From the NCBI GenBank assembly GCA_018398765.1, contig JAHBMJ010003098.1:1-13254 (forward strand): 13,254 nucleotides of DNA, read 5' to 3'. Position numbers and translations under genes: made by a program. Under the pieces are notes generated by a model. The model made no database searches. It had not been told where the DNA came from and was given only the letters and a program-made list of their open reading frames with translations. The DNA comes from Chromera velia (taxonomy: Eukaryota > Sar > Chromeraceae). Below are positions 1 to 9,213 of the stretch, piece after piece (within the stretch, counting starts at the first letter, position 1; the number at the start of each line of letters is the position of its first letter).

Positions 1-810
1 CATCGAATTGCGCCAATTCCGCAGGCGTCAGGGCCTGGATTGCCTTCCTCACTGCAATGAAACAGAGGACGACCAAAGAGCGGCTAAAGTCCAATCCAGT
101 GATACGTTTTTGTCCGTGAGGCAGAAAAGGAGAGAGCAAAAATTTAAAGGGGAGAAAGGGCAAGAAGACGTGGTACCGTTTGTTCAGTACCAAAGCGTGA
201 GTCCTGTTCCTTCAGAAAATGAAAACAGGGGAGCAATGGAAAGGAGGGAAAGAAAGAAAACGGGAGGGAAAGCAGGAACATGAAGATCGCCTCCCTGCCT
301 CCCTGCCCTCCTGACTGACGCTCTGCCATTTTCTTTCCGACTCTCTTCCCGAGGACAGGCAGGTTGGGAAGTACAGAGACTTTCATGCTGGAGGCGTCCG
401 TGCTGGTCTCTACATTCTCGACATTCAACTCGCTCTTCACGTAGGCAATCAGAGACTGGACCCGGGAGACAAACTTCGGGTCGCTGTGCACCACCTTCAT
501 CTGAACAAACACAGAGGTACAGGGGGGAAGGGAGACAGACCTCAGGGAATATGATAGGAGGCGTTCCATTGGTCTATCTGTCTGTCTTATTCAACAAAGT
601 GAAGGGGGGAGATTGGACCGCCCTTCGAACTCAATCAAGTCTTTCAACGGCTTCTCTCCCGTACCACGGAAAGGCAGAAGAAACCTCTCTGTACGCCGTG
701 CACGTTGGCTGTCGTCTCTCTCAGCGTCCCCCCTTGCTGACCTTCATGAGAGGAGTCTTCAGGCCCACTTGACGCCTCTCTCTGCAGTTTCGTCCTGCCT
801 CGATCACCGC
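1..810 (-). other. IleRS C-terminal region, partial (exons 26-28, residues about 851-950)
   Basis: Exon 26 encodes [20 protein letters not shown], like the IELGRVIRDRK segment of animal enzymes. Exon 27 encodes the VVHSDPKF strand and ends in [12 protein letters not shown]. Exon 28 continues [17 protein letters not shown] and is cut at base 1, one base into a codon. The rest of the eukaryote-specific C-terminal extension must lie to the left. Confidence 0.9.
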
Positions 811-927
811 CTGCGGGGCGGGGGGGGGCACATTTGGTGCACAACGACACAAATACACACATACATACATACATACATGCATATATACAAAAATACACAG
901 ACACGCATACCCACACATACGCATACA

Positions 928-976
<49 letters not shown>

Positions 977-3540
977 AGAGGGAGAGGGAGAGGGAGAGGG
1001 ATGATGGTGGGAGGAAAATTCACCAGAGAAGGGACACAGACAGGAAATGAGGATGGACGAAGTTCAAAATTCATTCAAGCGACTCATGCGAACATGCAAA
1101 CGTCACAAAGAAGGTCAGTCCAGCTCTTCTTCTGCCCCTATCCCTTTCCCATCTGTGCGCTGTTCCCACCCATCCTCTCCTCCGCCCCCCACCCACCCAG
1201 CCAATCAGCCAGCCAGCCAGCCTGGTCATTCACTTCACGTACCCACCTGCATGCTCTTGACCCTTGCCTCCACCTCCTCGTCGATCATTGAGGGATCTGC
1301 TTGTGGCACCATGACGAAATGGACAGACTCCGCCTTGGCCTCGTGTCCCTCTGGCAGAGCCCTCTTGAGGTTCTGGTAGAGGAACTCGGTGATGAAGGGG
1401 GTGAAGGGAGCCATCAAACGGGTGATGGTTAGGAGGACTCCGTAGAGGACGCACAGAGACACGTGGGCGTCTTCCTGCAAACAAAGGAGGGAGAACAGGA
1501 CAGGGAAAGGTCTGTGTCTGTTACATCAACAATCTCAAAAAATAACCCAGGCTCAAAGTCTGAAGGAATCATCGAACACCGACCGTCATCACCTAATGAG
1601 CTGACGAGTCGCGGAGCCCCATGGTCATCCATCTCACGCAGTTTTGTTCACTTCTGAAGACTGATGCTCATCACACAAGGCACCCTTCTCGGACTCTCTC
1701 CCCCCCACGCACAGACTGACGCACGCACCTGTGATGTGCTCCCTCTCATTCGGTCTCTGTTTAGCCTCACATACCTGCAACGGAGAAAGAAAAGGAGGGA
1801 CAAGCCGTCTGGAAACCAAAGGGAGATGGCTGAATTGGAATTCCCTGAATGCAAAACGCAAAGCGTGGAACGGGACCCAATGCATAGACCGGCTCATTCT
1901 CGAGCACTCCTGCGCTGTTAAAATCTGATCCCTCAAAAGCTCTTTTCTCATTTTCCTCCCATCGACGAAAAAAAGAAGCAGAGGAGAGCTGTAAATTAAG
2001 TGACACACAAGTGTTGCCGCACCCATCTCTATCTTCCCCCCCCCCCCCCCCTCTCTCTCCCTCCCTCCCTCTCTCTCAGTCTCCTGTCCCCTTTGTGTCG
2101 GTTCTTTTCTGTCTTTTTGTCCATCAATCTGACCAACCAACCAGTTAGTGAGGTCCTCGAGGAAGCTGAGGAGGCGGGGCACGACTGTGTACAGACGGTA
2201 GTTCTCCATCTCCTCGTGGACAAACCTGAATTAAGGGGGGGACATGGAGGTTCACTCCGCAATGATGTTCCGAGGAGAACCGGCACAGGGTCCCAAGTTC
2301 TACTTCCAAAGACAGATCTTGAACAAGAACAAGAAGAGAAAGAAGGTCACAAGCAGAGTTGGAGTGGTGACAAATGAAGCTTCAATTGAGAAAACCATAA
2401 GAGAGAGGTGATCTCAAGCTGCAGAAAAAGAAAACAGTCCGGCCAGGCTCGAGAATCCCATGCCGAAGAGAAGCAAGAGAGACCAAAATAACGAGAGAGG
2501 CCCCATGACTCACTGGCAGAGAGAGTGGGTACTTGCCGAGATCCATCTGCAAAGAGTGTCCGTAGGGGAGGAAATGCATTTAAATCAATAGGCAAATAGA
2601 AAAGGCAAGGCTTTCAAATTCAGATCCCAGCAAGAGAAGGCAGGCACGAAAGGTCGGCAACGAAAAAAGAAGGTGCAAGGGGGAAAGGATTTCGCAGGAG
2701 TTGCTTGCCGTGGTTGCTGTGCTGCTACCAACAAAGCTGTAAGACAAATCGACATGACAAATCTGGTTTTGCGAAATTAAGAGACACAAGGTTGATGGCT
2801 TTTGTTGGCTTGCACTTTTGTCTGGCGCGTCTGCCTCCCTCCCTCCCTGCCCACCTGTCCATCTCGTTGCTGCTTCCCTTCATGTGCTTCTCGAAGTCTC
2901 CGACAAAAACCTTTCCAGTCTTAGACTCGTACCTCTGCACCTCCTGGAGCATGAACCTGTAGCCAGACAGGCAGATAGCAAAGATAAGAAGACAGGTGTG
3001 AATCTACAGACCTATCTTTGAAAATGTACAAACAGACAGAAAAACAAGGAATGCTGAGGCTTCTACCGGCTTCTCGAAGCAACCAGGAGGGCGGACAGCG
3101 CGACCCTCCCTCCACCCCCCGTGCAAGCAGACAAAGAGACCCCCAAACAAACTGACTGGCTGACCTGTAAGCGTTATACCAGGGGAGGAAGACGTCCTTC
3201 ACGACGTCCCTCACGCCGTCCTTCTTGAACCTCAGGGGGTCTGCCCTCACAACCGGAGAGTTGCAGAGGTACAGACGGATGGCATCTGCTCCGTGGGCGT
3301 CCACAACAGAGCTGCACGGGAGGGCAGAAAGGGATAGGGTGAGAGAAAGATGCGGAGATTGGTGCCACGTTGAAGCATCACTAATCACTTCGTCCTTGAC
3401 ACCAAGTACCCGAGAAGAAGCAAGAAAAGGACCCAGCGGCAGTAGAGCCAGTGAGAGAGAATGTCGGCAGAAAAGAAAGGCGGACTCGTCCCATGGAGAC
3501 ATTCCTCACAGAAACCCGTCCAACCCTCATCACACCCACA

Positions 3541-3594
<54 letters not shown>

Positions 3595-4742
3595 AAACAG
3601 AGGCAACAACAAAAAAAGCTTTGGGGAGAAGGATCGGTGAGCGCAAAAATGAAGAAAGAACCCACGGACTGACTCACAGAGGATCGGGGTAGTTCTTCAG
3701 ACGTTTGGACATTTTCTTGCCGTCTTCCGCAAGGACCAAACCTGCGAACAAACAAATAAAATCAATTACTTCATCAAGCCAACCGAGGCATGGATAGAAG
3801 CCTCCTCTAACCCAAAGACCAGATGGGCACAACAAATAAGCTTTCCTCGCTTTGCCGTCTGTTTGTATTCCGAGCATCCTCCCTCAGTCACCCAAGCCGG
3901 TCGTCAAACCTCAAAGCACTACGAAACCGCGTGTGTTCCGCCCCCCGCCCCCCTTCTCTTCTCACCGTTGACGATGACGTTCTCGAACGGGGGCTTGTCG
4001 AAGAGAGCGGTGGAAAGGACCATCAGGGTATAGAACCACCCTCTGGTTTGGTCGAGGCCCTCCGCAATGAATTGGGCAGGGAACCCGTTCTCGAACTGCA
4101 AACAGGAACAGGATGCAAGGTCATCGGGTAGGCAGGTAATTCTAAGAGAAAGCAAGGGAAAGAGTCTAAAGACGACGGGAAAATCAAATTCTCGGCAGCA
4201 ACAGAGGTGTGCCTCCATCAAACTACCGATCTCGGCAACAAAAACGAGGAGGAGGGTAACATCAATCACAGAACCTCCCTCTCTGTGTTCTCTTTCTTTC
4301 TCCCCAGACCCGATTTCTCCCCAGATCCGAATGAGACTCCCTCCACTTATGAGCTTCGACATCTTGAAGCCAGGAAAGTGCGCAGCAGCAGCAGCGAGAG
4401 AAAAAATATAAAAGACAAGAAGCGCGTAACTGTAAACAAAATCTCTCTCACCTTCTCCTTGTTCTCGAAGGGATAGTGCTGTTGTGAGTACGGCATGCTC
4501 CCAGACTCAAACCAACAGTCGAACACCTGCACTCAAATCAAATGGAGGGACACAACAAGACACACACACACATACAGATGCTCAGACTCAGATGAAGAGC
4601 AACACAGTACCCATGCAGTGAGAGGGAGGACTCAGGAGTCTGGTTGCCCGAATGATCCCGGATGGAGACAAATAGGAGTGTATTCAGTCATGCACCCATG
4701 GAGATATCTGGACACCTTCCCAACTTCTTCTGGACACACAGT

Positions 4743-4773
<31 letters not shown>

Positions 4774-4793
4774 GCAGACAGACAAACAAACAA

Positions 4794-4824
<31 letters not shown>

Positions 4825-7800
4825 CAGAAACAGACAGACAGGCCGACCTCATCGACTCTCTTCAGAGGCGGTTTTCCGGGACGAGAGGACGGGATGGTGA
4901 TGCCGTCTATGAAGTGTCTGCATGCACAGAACGGACGAGTAGAAATCAAGGGGGGGGGGGCGGGATGAAGCCGGCACGTTGTAGAGGAAGGAAGGAAGGA
5001 ATATATGTACCTAAGTGCGTGTTTTTCCACTTTATTTGTGGGAGAGGAAACCGGTCCGAACACAAGGGGAAAAGGCAAAGGAGTCACAACAGGAAAGAGC
5101 GGACACCAGTAGCTGCAGTGCATTTGGCGGCTGAGACGGGCAGACTGATCAACGCACCCACCTGTGCACGTCCGGCAGCGCTTTCCCTGCATACTTCTCC
5201 AGTTCCCCCACGCTGCCCACACACTTGATTTCCTCGAAGTCGTCAGAGACCCACAGGGGAATCGGCGTTCCCCAAAATCTGCACATACAAAAAAGAATTG
5301 GTGGGAATTGCGACACAGAGCGAATGGTTGTCTGTTCTTGCCTGTCTACTTCTAAAAGAAGCATCCCGAACAAAGAGACGTCGTCAACAAAGAAGTCTGA
5401 ATGTGTCCAGAAAGGACAAACGAAAGAAAGCGCAGACCCTCATTGCATCCAACATTGCATCGCTTTTAACCTGCTGCTTAGTGCCAGGCGCGCGCTGTCT
5501 CTCTTCTTTTTGAGGGAGCCGCGCTGTTCGTTTTGACAAACCAGAGTCAGCTCTGTCTCTCTCTCACACACACACACACAGAGAGAGAGACCAAGCCCAA
5601 CACAAAGACACAAAGACAGAGCCCCACACACCTGTTTCTGGACACGCACCAGTCCCTTGCCTCTTCCAGCCAGTTGTGGAATCTCTTCTCCTTCACGTAC
5701 GAGGGAACCCATCTGCATATTAACAGAATAGAATAGAGGGCCCAGGCATCCATTGGCAAACAGAGAAGAAGGCACAGAAGCACAGGCATATCGGCCCCCT
5801 TACAGAAAGAAGTAGCGCGTCTCAACATCCCTGTACAAAGCTCCCTCCCTAACCCCTCCTCCCGTCACGTTCACCCACTCACCTAGTCTTTTGGTTGTTT
5901 GCGAGCAGTCTCTCCTTGAGGCTCTCGACGTTGACGAACCAGCAGGGGACCGCTCTGTAGATCAGTGGGGTGTCTGACCTCCAGCAAAAGGGGTACCTGT
6001 AGGATTAATCGATTGGTGGTTGGGCCACAGGGGGACAGACAGATCGGGGAGGAGCGGCATAGAACGATATTTATATACAGAAGAACGCTGTCCAAGACGG
6101 GAGTGAGACAGGCAGCAGGCAGATGCAAGCGCAAGAGTAAAGGAAAACGCACAAAGTAGTAGAGAGACGTTCGGACAACAGTTCAGAAAGGCAGTCTGAG
6201 ACAGGGAAGACTGCTTTTCGCCAGAGTTCATTTTCATGTTTCTGAAAAGTGACACACAGCCGCTGTCCATCCCTCACCTCTCCCTCTCCTGCTCACACAC
6301 CTATGCGTGAATGTTCCGTCGCACAGCATTCTGCCTCTCTTCTTCAACACGGCCTTGATCTCCTTGTCTGCTGTCTTCACGTAGACCCCGTTGATCCCCT
6401 TGTCCGGCACGTCGTCGGTGAACCTGCCGGCGTCATCAATTGGGCAGGGCAGCATCCCGCCCTTTTGAATCACCTGAGGAGGAGAGAAGGTGAAGGAAGA
6501 GTAACAACAAAAGAGGGAAAACAACAAACGGATGCGTAGCAGAGGGTCATCACAAACCGCATCTGTCGAGAAAAACGAAGAACATTCCTTTTGAACGGAA
6601 GATGCGAGTACGCTCGCTGTTCAATCGTATAGTATCAGTGTGTGCATGTATGTAGGTCAGGCAGGTGCTTTGACAGCCGCAGAGTGAGTTGCCATAAAGG
6701 AAAGAGTGCACTATTATATTGTCTCCTCTCCTCTCCCCATAATCCCTTAATTCCACCCTCCACCTGCCTCCACCTAGCTGCCTGCCCCCCCTACCTGGTG
6801 CTTCATGCACGCGTTGTAATCTTCCTCTCCGAAGGCAGGGGCCTGGTGGACAATTCCGGTACCGCTGTCGTCCTTCACATACCTGCACACAAGCAGGCAG
6901 ACACACAGACAGGCAGGCAAGCAGAGTTCCGACAGCCACACAGAACGATGTTTGCCTTTTCGAGATCCCCAGGCATGCGGGGTCCTGCCTCCAGCTGCCT
7001 GCCCGACATGACAATCAGTCAAAGAAGAGCAGCATAATATAGACATGCACTAAGGTCTGTCTCCTGTCATTCCCCAAATGTTTTAAGGCCGGAGGACGTG
7101 AGTGAACCCATTGGGGGAAACAACGAGGGGAACACAAGAAGGAAGGATGGAAAGGGGAAAGAGGAACAGAGAGAAGGAAAGCGAGAGCGACTCCCATTTC
7201 ACTCAAACCTCCGACCCCCCCACCCCCCCCACACACAACCACTCACCCGTCAGTGATGACTCTGAATGCAGTGGTGCTGAAGCTCTCGCGGTCTTTGAAG
7301 TAATCAAAGATCGGAACGTATCTGCAGTGACGCACGCAGTGGGACAAGCAAACGATCAATCTGTCGAGTGGATCTGTCGGGGCTCTTTTGCCAAATTGGA
7401 GTCGAAGCACGCAAGGAGGAGAGACGTGCTCATAAATGACAGGGTCCCTTCGAAAGGAGACAGGAAGAGAGCGGCGGAGGGAGGGAAACACAATCATGGA
7501 AGGTGCATACGTTCGAGAATACGCGTCAGAGATTTTCATTCAATCCCCGGTACTATCTATCCCTTTTGTCATACTGCTCCCGACCCCCTGACTGACTTCG
7601 TTCCTGCCAGTTCGGCCCCCTTGGCCTTTTTGAGAATTTGCACATCCTTCTTCTCGTCGACCTTCAAGTTTTCCTTCGAGCACAACCAGGGCAGACGACA
7701 CGCGGCCACAACAAACGTCCGATCGGCTGTCTTCTTCGTTCTGCAGCAAGGCAGCAGTGAGCCAGGCAGTGAGAAGCGAAGGACAGGAGGGGAGGGCTGA

Positions 7801-9176
7801 GGAGAGGAGAGGAGAGAAACACATTGTGGATGCGGCTAGGGGTCCTCATCCTCTCTGCTGGCCCATCTTGCTTGCGCTCTGACGGGGAGAGAAAGGGGGG
7901 AGAACGGTCATCTCGTGTGTCTGTCTGTGCGAGTTGCAGCGACCGCACCTATCTGCCCGGGTCCTTCCCTGCGTGCCTGTCTTAGAGACGGAATGCTTTC
8001 CTGCCCACCTGCGTCCCTGTCTGCTCGACTGTCTTCCTGCGTGCCCGATTGACTCGCCGCCTACCTGTCTGGCTGACTAACTGACTGACTTGATGTAGAG
8101 GTATTCGAATTCTGGATTCACACAAAGCGCGAGGTTGGAGGGAAGGGTCCAGGGTGTGGTTGTCCACGCGAGAAACTCGACAGAGGGATCCTCGACCGTC
8201 CTGGAAGGAGGGGGAAGGGTAAGCGGGGAAGGAGGAAAAGGAAGGAAAGAGAACAGAAAAATTGAATGCAGAAAGAAAGCCAGGTAGAAAGAAAAGTCAG
8301 AACCGGCATGGAGGTGCGGCAACGAACGTGGAGGCGGAAAAGAGAAGAAGTCAGGCTGACACACACAAAAGTTGATCACTCCCATGAAAGAATCTGAATG
8401 CAAAGACACAGCATCGATGGTACAAGTTTGCCAACTGACTGACTAACTGACTGACGGAAATGTGACGATCACAGAAGGATCCGGAACGTCCTCCTTGTAG
8501 TTCAGATTGGCTTCAAAGTTGGATAGCGCAGTGGAGCACCCAGTGGAGTAGGGCATCACCTGAAGAAAGGAAGAAAGGAACCAGAGAAGACAAGAGGAGT
8601 TGAAAGGGCGTATAAAAGAAAACAAGAAAGGGGGAAGGAGGCCGGGAGGGAATGGCGAAAGAAAAGTACTCTGTCCGGTTGTCTGGTTACCGTACAAAAC
8701 TCTGTCCACACACAATATAAGGAGACTTAACATCCGTGAAGCAACCCAGCTGGGCGCAGGCCCGTCCATCTATTCAATTCAACACTCCCCTCCGTGAAAG
8801 AAGGAACCGATCATGGCAGGCGTCCATCCATCCATCCATACATACATACATCTTAAGTCCCTCCTTTGAAGAAGTCAAGTACAGAACTCATCACAGATCA
8901 AACAAGCCATCTCTGCATCTTCTTAAGGACACCAAGAAAAAGACGAAAATCCAATCAGACACGAATTCCCCTAACGGGCTCACCTTGAAAGCTCTGTAGA
9001 CGAGTTTCTTCTCGTACAGCTGGTTGAACACCCACCTGCAGGTGAAGGGTACTCACTCACTTCAGTGAAGCAGTGGGACAACATAAGCGCTCGACGGTAA
9101 GGAAGTTGCTTATGTTAGCATTTTCCTTTCACTTCCCCCCGCCCATAGACTCCCTCTAACGAGAAAGAGAGAGAGA

Positions 9177-9213
<37 letters not shown>

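Larger units (their letters stand above)
1247..3311 (-). other. IleRS anticodon-binding domain (exons 20-25, residues about 637-850)
   Basis: The domain opens with [21 protein letters not shown] and [11 protein letters not shown]. Exon 21 covers the [10 protein letters not shown] segment. Exon 22 is only 33 nt and supplies [10 protein letters not shown], which joins to [20 protein letters not shown]. Exon 24 gives [11 protein letters not shown] and exon 25 gives [21 protein letters not shown]. The helical bundle recognises the tRNA-Ile anticodon stem in this family. All exon phases interlock, which supports even the very short exons. Confidence 0.93.
3678..5712 (-). other. IleRS catalytic core, second half with KMSKR (exons 14-19, residues about 458-636)
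   Basis: Exons 14/15 join to give [19 protein letters not shown]. Exon 16 carries [10 protein letters not shown], and exon 17 carries [21 protein letters not shown]. Exon 18 carries [24 protein letters not shown]. Exon 19 carries [25 protein letters not shown] is the eukaryotic IleRS form of the KMSKS loop, which stabilises the adenylation transition state. Confidence 0.95.
5883..8559 (-). other. IleRS CP1 editing domain (exons 7-13, residues about 189-457)
   Basis: The domain starts at [20 protein letters not shown]. It contains the threonine-rich editing peptide [11 protein letters not shown] (235-245). It also has [16 protein letters not shown] (340-355), whose acidic residues match the conserved editing-site aspartate region. 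It ends with [20 protein letters not shown]. In the family this domain hydrolyses Val-tRNA-Ile. Both editing signatures are intact, so proofreading is probably retained (inference). Confidence 0.93.

Noticed and set aside
4744-4840. CRISPR-like array of short repeats
   Set aside because: The units are four bases with no unique spacers, and the locus is a eukaryotic intron; it is a plain microsatellite.
7102-7800. A 232-codon plus-strand open frame
   Set aside because: It runs antisense through IleRS exons 9 and 10 and their introns. The product is low-complexity and lacks domain similarity, and the minus-strand coding is certain here.
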